From Mycobacterium terramassiliense (GTDB lineage Bacteria > Actinomycetota > Actinomycetes > Mycobacteriales > Mycobacteriaceae): 64,000 nt of DNA. The notes below the pieces were generated by a model. The model worked only from the letters and a program-made list of their open reading frames with translations. It made no database searches and was not told the DNA's origin. Positions 52,559 through 61,378 of the stretch are shown in pieces. Where the stretch lies: NCBI RefSeq assembly GCF_900157385.1, contig NZ_LT717701.1, forward strand, positions 1,213,772 to 1,277,771, read 5' to 3'. A program made the translations under genes and the position numbers. Position 1 is the first letter of the stretch. Every line of letters starts with the position of its first letter.

Positions 52559-53650
52559 CTAGGAGTCCTCTCCAGCGCGGGTCACGCACGATTCCGCGAT
52601 GACCTCGTCGTCGAAATCAGGGGCGAGCTTGCCGTCGGTGATCAACAGGTCCAGGAGCGCGGTGATGTTCTTGCTGTAGAGCTCGCTGGCGTGCTCGGGC
52701 ATCGTGGCCGGCAGGTTCAGCGGCGACGCGATGGTGACGTCGTGTTTGACGACGGTCTGTCCGGGCTCGGTGAGTTCGCAGTTGCCGCGGGTTTCCCCGG
52801 CCAGGTCTACGATCACGCTGCCGGGCTTCATCGCCTCGACCGCCGCCGCGGTCACCAGGCGCGGCGCGGGACGCCCAGGGACCAGCGCGGTGGTGATGAC
52901 GACGTCGAAGCCGCTGATCGCCTTTTCCAGCGCCTGCTGCTGCTGAGCGCGTTCCTCGTCAGTCAGTTCACGGGCGTAGCCGCCCTCGCCGGCCGCATCG
53001 ATGCCGACATCCAGCCACTGCGCCCCCACCGACCGCACCTGGTCGGCGACCTCGGGTCGCACGTCGTAGCCCGTGGTGCGCGCCCCGAGCCGTTTGGCGG
53101 TCGCCAGCGCCTGCAGCCCGGCCACACCGACACCGAGGACCAGCACCGTGGCCGGCTTCACCGTCCCCGCCGCCGTCGTCAGCATCGGGAAGAACCGGGT
53201 CGACTCCGAGGCCGCGAGCAGCACGGCCTTATAGCCGGACACGTTGGCCTGCGACGACAACGCGTCCATCGCCTGCGCGCGCGAGATCCGCGGGATGGCC
53301 TCGAGCGCGAACGCCTGCACGCCCGCCGCACGCAGCGCGCCGATCGAGTTCTCCGCATTGCGGGGCGCCAGGAAACCGATCAGCGCCTGGCCGCTGCGCA
53401 ATTTGCCGACCTCCTCGGCGGTCGGCGGCGCGACCTTGACCACGACATCGGCGGCCCACGCATCCCCGATGGTGGCGCCCGCCTCGATGTAGAGCGCGTC
53501 GGGCAGCAGCGCGCCTTCACCCGCGCCGGACTCCACCACCACCGCCACCCCGCTACCGACCAGCGACGCGACCGCCTTGGGAACCAGCGCGACCCGGCGC
53601 TCGTCCGTCCCGGACTCAGCGACCACCCCGATCGTCGTCTGCGCGATCAC
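52559..53650 (-). CDS. pntAa: NAD(P) transhydrogenase subunit alpha, part 1
   Basis: A 363-residue soluble NAD(H)-binding domain I of transhydrogenase, related to alanine dehydrogenase. The start TIGVVAESGTDERRVALVP and the nucleotide-binding VLVLGVGVAGLQALATAKRLGA (about residue 170) are typical, as are RAQAMDALSSQANVSGYKAV and the late GSVIVDLAGETRGNCELT. The GTG at 53650 has GAGG about 12 bases upstream. A large inverted repeat (53693-53724) lies in its promoter region. Confidence 0.96.
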   Translation of the reverse strand: MIAQTTIGVVAESGTDERRVALVPKAVASLVGSGVAVVVESGAGEGALLPDALYIEAGATIGDAWAADVVVKVAPPTAEEVGKLRSGQALIGFLAPRNAENSIGALRAAGVQAFALEAIPRISRAQAMDALSSQANVSGYKAVLLAASESTRFFPMLTTAAGTVKPATVLVLGVGVAGLQALATAKRLGARTTGYDVRPEVADQVRSVGAQWLDVGIDAAGEGGYARELTDEERAQQQQALEKAISGFDVVITTALVPGRPAPRLVTAAAVEAMKPGSVIVDLAGETRGNCELTEPGQTVVKHDVTIASPLNLPATMPEHASELYSKNITALLDLLITDGKLAPDFDDEVIAESCVTRAGEDS

Positions 53651-53692
53651 GGAACAGTGACCTCAATGCCGGGACGCCAACATGTGTATATA

Positions 53693-53724
53693 GACACCTG
53701 TCCAATATTATGGGCAGAGGTGTC
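53693..53724. promoter_or_regulatory. Inverted repeat upstream of pntAa
   Basis: GACACCT at 53693-53699 faces AGGTGTC at 53718-53724, with partial pairing continuing inward (GTCC against GGGC) around an AT-rich centre. Placed 43 bases before the pntAa start, it is a likely operator or promoter element. Confidence 0.5.
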
Positions 53725-54596
53725 CTTGGAGCAAGCGTGGTGACTACGTCCTCTACCAGCATATTTCGAGTAGGGCACTCGATCAAAGGCTCCTCAAGTC
53801 CACCTGTATGTGATTAATGACCGAATCGACTGAACAGTTGTCTACTCTCTCCGCGGAACTGTTGAGGAAGTTCGACTTCGACGAGCACGTCTGGGAAATA
53901 GCTTTCTCGAAACGGCTATTTCCGTATCGTGAGTTGCCGACATCAACGAACAACCGCCTAGTGCCACAGCTTCGCCTGAGGTCACGACTGCGCTGCGGAC
54001 CTGGGTGCTCGGCTGTGCCCGCAGTCCAGTCCGTCAAGCGCAGAAATACGCATTTCGCTGTGCATTTCACGGTCGCCAGCTTGGGACCCGTCGACGGGTA
54101 CCGGCGCTCGGCGGGGAACGCCACCGACATCCTCGACGGCGCGTCGCCGCGTTGTGCGGTCTCGGCGTTTCACCCGCCCGGCGCGGGAGGGGCGACCACC
54201 CGTCACCAAGCACAGCCGCCACGGCCATCCCGAACTGGTTAACGCGTGTGGCTGCGCACGTCAGGCCGCCAGGCGGGTCACGACCCCCTATTCGCAGCGG
54301 ATTAGCAACGGCACGATTCGCACCAAACGCCGGCGCTCGCCTACTTCTGCAACTAACTCGTCGAACAGCATCCTGGCGTCACCGAATGCCAGCAGGTGGT
54401 ACCGCGCTCAGCACAAGGATTCGTGCGGCGGGCTCTAGCGACCGCGCAAAGCGTGTAATACAGCTCCGGTTTGGCCGCCTGGCCACCTCGCCGAATTCGG
54501 GGCCCGGCGCTGAGCCTGCCGGCCAACAGAGACGTTCGTATCCACGGCGCACAGGTGAGCCCGCTATCTAGTCGAACGTGCTGCTAGGCTTGCTCG

Positions 54597-54615
54597 TGTT
54601 TCGCCAAGCGAAACA
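54597..54615. promoter_or_regulatory. IclR operator, site 1
   Basis: TGTTTCGCCAAGCGAAACA is a perfect palindrome apart from its centre, 23 bases before the IclR start. It matches the site at 55584 in arms and spacing (TTTCG, 5 bases, CGAAA), so autoregulation is likely. Confidence 0.72.
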
Positions 54616-54638
54616 TCATTTACTATGAAGTGAGATAG

Positions 54639-55478
54639 ATGGCGCGCAAGAGGTCAGTGACGGGCCGGGCCCAACCCGACAACCGCAGCAGCTACATCGT
54701 CACGGCATTGGCGCGGGGACTGGCGGTGCTCAACGCGTTCGGTCCGGAACGGTACGAACTGAGCCTGCGTGACCTCGCGGACGCCGCAGGCGTCACGCCG
54801 GCGAGCGCATTTCGCATCGGATTTACGTTGATTGAGGCCGGTTACGTCATTCGCAACCCAGTGACGAAAGGCTATCGGCTCGGGCCTCGAGCCCTGTCCA
54901 TCGGTATAGAGACGCTTTCAGCGATGACGTTGACTGAGATCGCCGCCCCATACTTGGTCGCCCTGCGTGACCGCACGAACGAGACCGTCAAACTCGCCAT
55001 TCCAACCGGCCTGCAGGTTGTGGTGGTCGCACGTGTGCCCTCGCTGTCATATCCGACCATGACCAACTACATCGGTGCACAGATGCCCGCAACCATCTCG
55101 TCGCTTGGACGCGCTGTATTAGCCTGGGAGACAACAGAGTTGATGACCTCTGTGCTGAGTAAGACCAAGTCGCTGAGGCTCACCCCCAAGACACTGCCTA
55201 AACCTCAGCTACGCGAGGAACTAGAGACAACCAGGAAACGCGGATACGCTGTCAACGACCAGGGTACGACCATGGAGCATCGATCAGTAGGCGCACCGCT
55301 GCTGGCCAGCAGCGGACATCCGATCGGAGCCGTAAACGTCTCAGTATCGGCGCAGCGCATCAGCATGGCCGAACTAAAACGGCGTATCGCACCCGAGGTC
55401 GTCCAGACCGCCGCTGACATCAGCCGGGTACTTCCGCCGGAAGTGCAAGGAGCCGGCAGGCTCGGCGTGTCCGTCTGA
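54639..55478 (+). CDS. IclR-family transcriptional regulator
   Basis: A 279-residue regulator. The N-terminal winged helix-turn-helix (LSLRDLADAAGVTPASAFRIGFTLIEAGYV, about residues 41-70) is followed by the GAF-like ligand domain (NETVKLAIPTGLQVVVVARV; ISSLGRAVLAW; RGYAVNDQG; HRSVGAPLLASSGHPIGAVNVS). Many IclR proteins control aromatic-acid or multi-step catabolic clusters. Matching TTTCG-N5-CGAAA palindromes lie in front of it and in front of the phosphosulfolactate-synthase-like gene, which defines its probable regulon. The ATG at 54639 is the only fitting start. Confidence 0.93.
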   Translation: MARKRSVTGRAQPDNRSSYIVTALARGLAVLNAFGPERYELSLRDLADAAGVTPASAFRIGFTLIEAGYVIRNPVTKGYRLGPRALSIGIETLSAMTLTEIAAPYLVALRDRTNETVKLAIPTGLQVVVVARVPSLSYPTMTNYIGAQMPATISSLGRAVLAWETTELMTSVLSKTKSLRLTPKTLPKPQLREELETTRKRGYAVNDQGTTMEHRSVGAPLLASSGHPIGAVNVSVSAQRISMAELKRRIAPEVVQTAADISRVLPPEVQGAGRLGVSV

Positions 55479-55583
55479 CGGACCCGCCGCCACACCGACG
55501 AATCAGTCGCATCCCCAGAACGCTCCCGCTGCTACAAGCCGCCGCCGCGTGCAGGTCAGTCACCGGAGACGCTTCGACGGCGG

Positions 55584-55602
55584 CTTTTCGTCTGACGAAA
55601 CA
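55584..55602. promoter_or_regulatory. IclR operator, site 2
   Basis: CTTTTCGTCTGACGAAACA repeats the arms and spacing of the site at 54597. It lies about 80 bases before the start of the phosphosulfolactate-synthase-like gene and would place the downstream genes under the IclR protein. Confidence 0.68.
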
Positions 55603-55682
55603 TGTTTTGTGCTGTGCGGATGACTCTGTAGCGTCGAACGACGCCAAGCTCCGCCTGGATTGCTTTGAGAAGGGAATCCACT

Positions 55683-56477
55683 ATGCCCACTTCGGATCTC
55701 GCTTTTAGTGACGTGTTACCGATCATCAGCCTGCCGCCGAAGCCCCGCGACGTGGCATTGACCGAGGTGCGCACTGCTGCACGGTCACTGATCGACATCC
55801 GTGGCTACACCGACACCCTCAGTCCCTACCTCGACAGTGTCAAATGGACCGTGGGGACTCAGCGATTACTGTCGCGGCGTCAGGTCAGCGAGATCAACGC
55901 CCACCTGCACGAGCATCAGATCGAGGTCTCCAGCGGCGGGCTAATCGAGGCTGTCATGCCGCTGGGCGCGAAAGCGGTGCACCGCTATCTAGAGCAGTCC
56001 AAGGAACTTGGATTCGACATTATCGAGATCTCCTCGGCGATGGTGGCCATCTCCATCGAGGACAAGTGTCGGATTGTCACTGAGGTTCTCGCTGCCGGGC
56101 TTAAACCGAAACCGGAAATTACGGCGTGGACGCCGGGTGATCGCGGAACGATCAGCGCTGAAAAGGCTCTCCGGGAGGCCGAGGCCGTCTTGTCGGCCGG
56201 CGCGTGGAAGGTGATGATCGAAGAAGACGGAATATTTAGCACCGCCAACTCCGGCAACCCCGCCGATGAGTGGAACCGCGACGTGGCATGGCGACTGGCC
56301 AGCCGCATACCACAGGAGTATCTCTTCTGGGAGGCAAGTTCCCTGGAAATCATCTTGTGGCTGATCAACAGCTTCGGCCCCGACGTCAACCTGTTCGGCG
56401 GCGACGAACACCTCGGCTACATCGCCTCGTTTCGCGCCGGAGCATTCCTCACCAACACCGCCACCATGCGCGATTGA
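55683..56477 (+). CDS. Phosphosulfolactate synthase (ComA)-like protein
   Basis: A 264-residue TIM-barrel-type protein. Several blocks align with the archaeal coenzyme-M enzyme ComA, which adds sulfite to phosphoenolpyruvate: DSVKWTVGTQRLL (catalytic Lys at about 54), SSGGLIEAVMPLGA, LGFDIIEISSAMVAISIEDK, GAWKVMIEEDG and FWEASS...NLFGGDE. ComA relatives occur in some bacteria, for example in coenzyme-M synthesis of alkene-oxidising strains, but the other com genes are not visible here. It may therefore make phosphosulfolactate for another use or have a changed reaction. The ATG at 55683 has AAGGGA upstream. It is followed 21 bases later by a large alpha/beta hydrolase. Family call good, reaction uncertain. 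Confidence 0.82.
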   Translation: MPTSDLAFSDVLPIISLPPKPRDVALTEVRTAARSLIDIRGYTDTLSPYLDSVKWTVGTQRLLSRRQVSEINAHLHEHQIEVSSGGLIEAVMPLGAKAVHRYLEQSKELGFDIIEISSAMVAISIEDKCRIVTEVLAAGLKPKPEITAWTPGDRGTISAEKALREAEAVLSAGAWKVMIEEDGIFSTANSGNPADEWNRDVAWRLASRIPQEYLFWEASSLEIILWLINSFGPDVNLFGGDEHLGYIASFRAGAFLTNTATMRD

Positions 56478-56498
56478 TCAACCTGAGGCATTGGTGAC

Positions 56499-57872
56499 GT
56501 GACAACTACCCCGTATCCGGCATGGTCCGCCGATGTTGAAGGCCCTATCGTCGGCGGCATCCACGGCTGGCCATTTGGGTCCGCACTCGACGACGGTGCC
56601 AGCCACGGCTACGTTGAGGAAGAGTTCTTCGTTAGTGGTGAGGCAATCCGTTATCGGCCGGCCAACGAGCTTTCCCCACAGGGAGATTGGGCCGTCCTGC
56701 GCCACAGCGCAAGCATCTATCGCACCCGGGTGGTTGTGCGCCGACCCAGTGAGCCAGCGAGGTTTAACGGGACCGTGGTAGTGGAGTGGGTGAACGTTTC
56801 TGCAGGCTATGACATCAATCTGGCAGTGCCGCCTAGCCTGTTCGACGGCCTGGCGTATGTGGCAGTATCTGCCCAACCCGCCGGGCTGTATGGATTTCCT
56901 TCTGTTCCCGGCAACGGCGTCATGGCCTGGGATCCGCAACGCTACGCAAGTCTTGACCTTCCCGACGATGCCATCGGTTATGACCTGTTCACCCAAATCG
57001 CAGGCATGCTGCGGAATCCAGATACACACCGCGGCCCCGCGCTGCTCGGTGGCCTAATTCCGCGCCACCTCATCGGCGTCGGTGCTTCACAATCAGGGAC
57101 ACGAGTGCTCGCCTACGCCAATGCAATACAGCCACTAACGCACGCCTTCGATGCGCTGATGCCGTTGGTCTGTGCAGGGATGGCCGCAGACTTCGATACT
57201 GCCCTTGCCCACCCGGATAGCGCTGCAGGCCACCGCGGCCACAGCCGCGCTGTGCTGACTCAAGTACGTGGCGACGCGCAGATCCCGGTCATGGCGATCA
57301 ACACCGAAACTGAGGCGCTCCACTATCTGCCTGCCCGACAAAGCGATTCCGAACGCTTCCGGTACTGGGAGATACCCGGCGCGTCGCATGCACCGAGAGT
57401 TCAGCTCGAGGCGATTCTGGCGGTGGCCCAACGCGACGGCGTGCGAGAACCTGCCTGGATGCGTGCACAGGGCAGCAACGTGATGTGGCTGCCGACCTTT
57501 GACGCTGCCATCGGACATCTAAAGCGCTGGATCGACGAGGATCAGCCGCCCTCGGTGCACCCGCCGATCGAGGTCAACGTCGCCGACGGCGCAATAATCC
57601 GTGACGAATTTGGTAACGCCCTCGGCGGTGTGCGGCTGCCCGAATTAGAAGTGCCGATCGCCACCCACGTGGGTACCAATTCGCAATATGAACTCACCGG
57701 TACCACCACGCCGTTCTCGCCGGACACCCTCAGACGGCTATATCCAACCCATGCCGACTATGTGCGCCGGGTCGCTGCCGCCGCAACCACAGCCGCCGCA
57801 GCCGGCGTCATCTTGCCAAGGCGTGTGGAGGCCTATCATCGGCAGGCCCAATATGCCAAGGTTCCACCCTAG
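56499..57872 (+). CDS. Alpha/beta-hydrolase domain protein (Abhydrolase_10 type), copy 1
   Basis: A 457-residue hydrolase of the large alpha/beta-hydrolase-domain group. After a beta-rich N-terminal region (RTRVVVRRPSEPARFNGTVVVEWVNVSAGYD) comes the nucleophile elbow GVGASQSGTRVLAYANAI (Ser at about residue 193). The acid probably lies near MAINTETEALHY and the His is in GASHAP. No signal peptide is seen. Family members hydrolyse esters or lactones of bulky molecules; few are characterised. It starts with GTG 21 bases after the ComA-like gene and resembles the next hydrolase throughout, so the two are duplicates. Confidence 0.88.
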   Translation: MTTTPYPAWSADVEGPIVGGIHGWPFGSALDDGASHGYVEEEFFVSGEAIRYRPANELSPQGDWAVLRHSASIYRTRVVVRRPSEPARFNGTVVVEWVNVSAGYDINLAVPPSLFDGLAYVAVSAQPAGLYGFPSVPGNGVMAWDPQRYASLDLPDDAIGYDLFTQIAGMLRNPDTHRGPALLGGLIPRHLIGVGASQSGTRVLAYANAIQPLTHAFDALMPLVCAGMAADFDTALAHPDSAAGHRGHSRAVLTQVRGDAQIPVMAINTETEALHYLPARQSDSERFRYWEIPGASHAPRVQLEAILAVAQRDGVREPAWMRAQGSNVMWLPTFDAAIGHLKRWIDEDQPPSVHPPIEVNVADGAIIRDEFGNALGGVRLPELEVPIATHVGTNSQYELTGTTTPFSPDTLRRLYPTHADYVRRVAAAATTAAAAGVILPRRVEAYHRQAQYAKVPP

Positions 57873-58194
57873 GATTGATGCTCAAGTCAGCATCTAACGG
57901 CCTATGACGTGCCCGAGTTGCGTGCCACCGCCTGGGTTCATTTACCCCGTGACGAGTCCCTTATTTGTTATAAACGGTCCCTGACGGTCGCGTCGGCGAC
58001 CAGATCATGCGAATGCAGTGACGTTTTCGTCGATGCTCCGACCAACGACATGCCGATAGGAGATGTCCTTACATGCAGATCAACATGCCAGCAATGATGC
58101 TTAAAGCAATGCAATACCAGGACTATTGGAGAGCTCGCGTGTTCGGCGGACGCGCAGATCGACGGCAACTCCCAATGAGCGAGGGACCAACGCG

Positions 58195-59616
58195 ATGACC
58201 GCACAGGGGCAAGCTGTGCTACGGAAGCTGCGCGGGCCGTGTCCCATGCCAGCAGTCGAATTCGACTTGGCGGCAGTCGGATACGGTGAAACCGAAATGA
58301 TCCTCGAGGGCACTGCGGACTCGTTTCTCCAAGTAGGCCAACGGGGCGCCGACGGCAAATGGTCCGCGCGGGTGGGCAGCACCGCGCGATACGCGACACG
58401 TGTCATCATTCGCCATCCCCTCGAGGCCCAACGGTGCAGCGGTGCATTCATTGTCGAGTGGCTCAACGTGTCCTCAGGCAGCGACGTGAGTCCAGACTGG
58501 ACCTATCTGCACCGCCACATCATGCGTCAAGGCCACGTCTGGGCGGGTGTGTCAGCGCAACGCGTAGGCGTTGAGGGCGGCGGCATTCTTCAAGGCGACC
58601 ACCTGAAACAAGCAGCGCCCGAACGCTATAACGCACTCAGCCATCCCGGGGACGCGTGGGCGTTCGACATCTTCAGCGACGCCGGCCGCATGCTGCGCAG
58701 CACGACTGGCTACAGTTGGCCGACGCCTACCTACATGCTAGCCACTGGTCATTCCCAGTCCGCGGCGTTCTTGAGCACATATATCAACGCCATCGACCCG
58801 ACCGCACGAGTCTACGACGGCTTTCTGATCCACGGATGGGGAGGATCGGGACCACGCCTCGATGGATTCTTGACCGGCGGGCGCGGCACCGATCCTGAGC
58901 GCGCCCGCCGTAACCTGGTAGCCAACCCTGCCGCCATCCGTAACGACGCCCGGGTACCGGTGGTGCTGCTGCAGTCGGAGACCGACACGCTGTTGATGCC
59001 GTCCGACCGCGTGCGCGAGGCCGATAGCAGCAACCTGCGCGTCTGGGAAATTGCCGGCACCGCACACGGCGACTCCTACTTGATGTCCGGCGGCCGCGAT
59101 GACGGGCGGTTGTCGGCCGCGGCGCTGGCCGACATATTCGCCGCGACCAGCCAGCCCACGATAGGAGCCCTCACCCTTCCCGAACGCGAGGTTCCGATCA
59201 ACGGCGCCCCGCAGCATCACTATGTCGCACACGCCGCCTTGGAGTGCCTCAGCCGATGGGCCGTAGGCGGCTCGCCGCCGCCGCATGCGCCACGCCTGGT
59301 TCATCCGTTACGCCAGGACAACATGGGCATCGCTGTCGGCGGTATTCGAACACCGTGGGTCGAGGTTCCGACAGCGACAATGTCGGGTGCTGAAGGCCAT
59401 GCGTTGGGAACCACCCGCCCGTTTAGCGACGAGGTCCTGCATCGCCTCTATCCCGGCGGCGGCGAGGAATACCTCATCGCCTTCCGCACTTCGCTCGATA
59501 GCACCATCACCGAAGGCTTCCTACTAGAGGAGGACCGTACCGAAATCCTTGGCCTCGCAGTGGCAGCGCTGCCTGCGGCCCTACGCATGCCGGACAATGC
59601 TGTACCGCTGACGTGA
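58195..59616 (+). CDS. Alpha/beta-hydrolase domain protein (Abhydrolase_10 type), copy 2
   Basis: A 473-residue paralogue of the preceding hydrolase, sharing GAFIVEWLNVSSGSD, the elbow LATGHSQSAAFLSTYINAI (Ser at about residue 183), VVLLQSETDTLL, IAGTAHGDSYL and the late FSDEVLHRLYPGGGEEYL. I chose the ATG at 58195 with GAGGGA about 9 bases upstream; the open frame begins at 58126 without a ribosome site. It lies about 320 bases after copy 1, in the same direction. The 3' neighbourhood is decayed sequence. Confidence 0.88.
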   Translation: MTAQGQAVLRKLRGPCPMPAVEFDLAAVGYGETEMILEGTADSFLQVGQRGADGKWSARVGSTARYATRVIIRHPLEAQRCSGAFIVEWLNVSSGSDVSPDWTYLHRHIMRQGHVWAGVSAQRVGVEGGGILQGDHLKQAAPERYNALSHPGDAWAFDIFSDAGRMLRSTTGYSWPTPTYMLATGHSQSAAFLSTYINAIDPTARVYDGFLIHGWGGSGPRLDGFLTGGRGTDPERARRNLVANPAAIRNDARVPVVLLQSETDTLLMPSDRVREADSSNLRVWEIAGTAHGDSYLMSGGRDDGRLSAAALADIFAATSQPTIGALTLPEREVPINGAPQHHYVAHAALECLSRWAVGGSPPPHAPRLVHPLRQDNMGIAVGGIRTPWVEVPTATMSGAEGHALGTTRPFSDEVLHRLYPGGGEEYLIAFRTSLDSTITEGFLLEEDRTEILGLAVAALPAALRMPDNAVPLT

Positions 59617-60961
59617 CAATTGTAGCCAGTGTCCATCGCCACGATCAGCCGTCCGGGAGCCAGTTCTTCGATGGTGGCGATCGCCGCGGCGGTCACCATA
59701 GGGTGTCGCAAGATGACGACGAGCCGCAGCAATCTATGTCAGGAACCCCTGAGGTCCACTTCAAGTCGGCATTGCGACCGGGGGGCGCGAGAATTATCGG
59801 CAGTTGTCGTGATCCTAAGACCTTGCCGCCCAATAGGATAGGCGATATGCGGTGCTACCCGGTAGTGTCGCATATCGAACCCGTTGTGTCCGAAATCGGT
59901 GGTGGTTCGGCGATTGCCTGATGCGGATAACTCGATAAGTCCCGTTGGGCGCCCCGCACCCACCACGTGACGTAGCGCGACATGGTCGGGCTGCCAGTTG
60001 GCAATTCGCTGGGTTGATTCATCTGCTCCAATATGCAGACTCAATACCGGTATCCCGTCATATTCAATTCCGCTACATTCCCCCAGAGGCTTGGCCACGC
60101 CATAGGGGAGAGGCGAACCCTCCGCGACACCACTTTCGGCGGATCGTGGGCGTCTGTGGTCGAGGCTCGGACAACAGCTTTGCCGCTGATGGGGGAGAAC
60201 GCCTCTGCCGCAGTAATACCCGTAGAAAAAGCGATTGGCGACGTACCGTTGACGGGCATCAGCCCGAACTAGTCGGGCTGCACCCAGCGTGTGAGGACCT
60301 CGCCGTGGCTCGCGTGAGCTTGACCGGCCTATCGATCCGGCGGAATGGGTTTCCGGGGGCGCCGGGTCAACGAGACCACCTTCGCCTTGGCGTTGTTCAC
60401 CAGGTAGGTGGGATGTGCTCCGTGAATGCTGGTTCGCATTGCACCCCGGGGGATCAATCGCGACCCAGAACGGCTGCTGGTTCTTGGACGGCTGGACCCA
60501 TTCACTCTCGGGGTCGCCCGTCGAGATAGAACTCGGGCGGGCCGTTTACCGTTCGGCGGCCGACGGTGAACACCTGAATGTAGGTGAAGAAGGCACTCTC
60601 CTGCATTGTGTCGATCTCGCCGACGCGCCTCCACGGGCGCGCGCTTTAATGCAATGAATCAATGCCCCATCGATGCTGGTAGGAGCCTCGGCGTTGACCC
60701 TGCAAAAATTTCATCCGTGAACCGCGGCCCACGACCTATCGATCTCTTACCCTGCCGTTAATCCGAATATCGCTGACTAACAGCAGCATTCGGTGAACAC
60801 GACCGACAATCACGCCGGCGGGCGATGGTGACCGGCTGATTCATCAGACGAAAACGGCGCCATTTACCGGTAAAGCTGCATATTCGATCTCGTCGTATTC
60901 GGGCGCGCCCGGTGGTTGTGATGGCTCGCGGTCGGGTCGGCCGTTGGGTGTGTCGGTGGCG
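59617..60961. other. Gene-poor region with decayed remnants
   Basis: About 1.3 kb. Apart from the luciferase-like remnant at 59625-59732, the minus strand between roughly 60330 and 60630 carries protein-like pieces in shifting frames (FFTYIQVFTVGRRTVNGPPEFYLDGRP, then QPFWVAIDPPG, then HPTYLVNNAKAKVV) that look like one gene broken by frameshifts; I do not recognise the family. A plus-strand frame at 60033-60272 has no ribosome site. No intact gene is supported. Confidence 0.45.
59625..59732 (-). pseudogene. Remnant of a luciferase-like (LLM) flavin oxidoreductase
   Basis: About 36 codons read RHPMVTAAAIATIEELAPGR followed by LIVAMDTGYN. This closely follows the conserved block of F420- or FMN-dependent luciferase-like oxidoreductases (typical form RHPxxTAxAxATLxELAPGRxxLGxGTG). 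Stop codons and frame breaks end it on both sides, so it is a fragment of a lost gene. Confidence 0.55.
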
Positions 60962-61378
60962 TTATGCGGTGTTGTTGGTGGCGAGGAGTTCAGTGATCAG
61001 TGCGTGGATGTGGTCGGCGATGTCATCGCGAATGGCGCGGACGGTGTCGAGCGATTGGCCTGCTGGGTCGTCGAGTTTCCAGTCGCGATAGGCGACTCCG
61101 GGGAAGTAGGGGCAGGTGTCGCCGCAGCCCATGGTGATCACGACGTCGCTGGCCTGCACCGCGTCGGAGGTAAGGATTTTCGGGGCCGAGGTGGTAAGGT
61201 CGATGCCGATTTCGGTCATCGCTGCGATGGCGGCCGGGTTGATCTGATCGGCGGGTTCTGTTCCCGCGGAACGGACTGCGATCCGATCACCTGCAAGATG
61301 GGTCAGCAGCGCGGCGGCCATTTGGGAGCGGCCAGCGTTGTGCACGCAGACAAACAGAACGCTGGGAGTGTTGGTCAT
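60962..61378 (-). CDS. arsC: Arsenate reductase, low-molecular-weight phosphatase type
   Basis: A 138-residue cytosolic enzyme that reduces arsenate to arsenite. The phosphatase-loop motif is C-V-H-N-A-G-R (CX5R, near residue 11), followed by SAGTEPADQINPAA and the redox Cys pair in MGCGDTCPYFPG (about residue 80), as in thiol-coupled actinobacterial ArsC. The ATG at 61378 has AGGAG about 10 bases upstream. Its first 92 bases overlap the end of the acr3 frame. It is the last gene of the cadI-acr3-arsC operon. Confidence 0.94.
   Translation of the reverse strand: MTNTPSVLFVCVHNAGRSQMAAALLTHLAGDRIAVRSAGTEPADQINPAAIAAMTEIGIDLTTSAPKILTSDAVQASDVVITMGCGDTCPYFPGVAYRDWKLDDPAGQSLDTVRAIRDDIADHIHALITELLATNNTA

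Larger units (their letters stand above)
53651..54638. other. Intergenic region upstream of pntAa and of the IclR gene
   Basis: Nearly 1 kb between divergent operons. The first ~50 codons of a plus-strand frame from 53817 look protein-like (ELLRKFDFDEHVWEIAFSKR) but then turn Arg/Pro-rich without motif. It may be a decayed gene fragment. The rest shows no gene. Each edge holds a palindromic regulatory site (listed separately). Confidence 0.4.
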
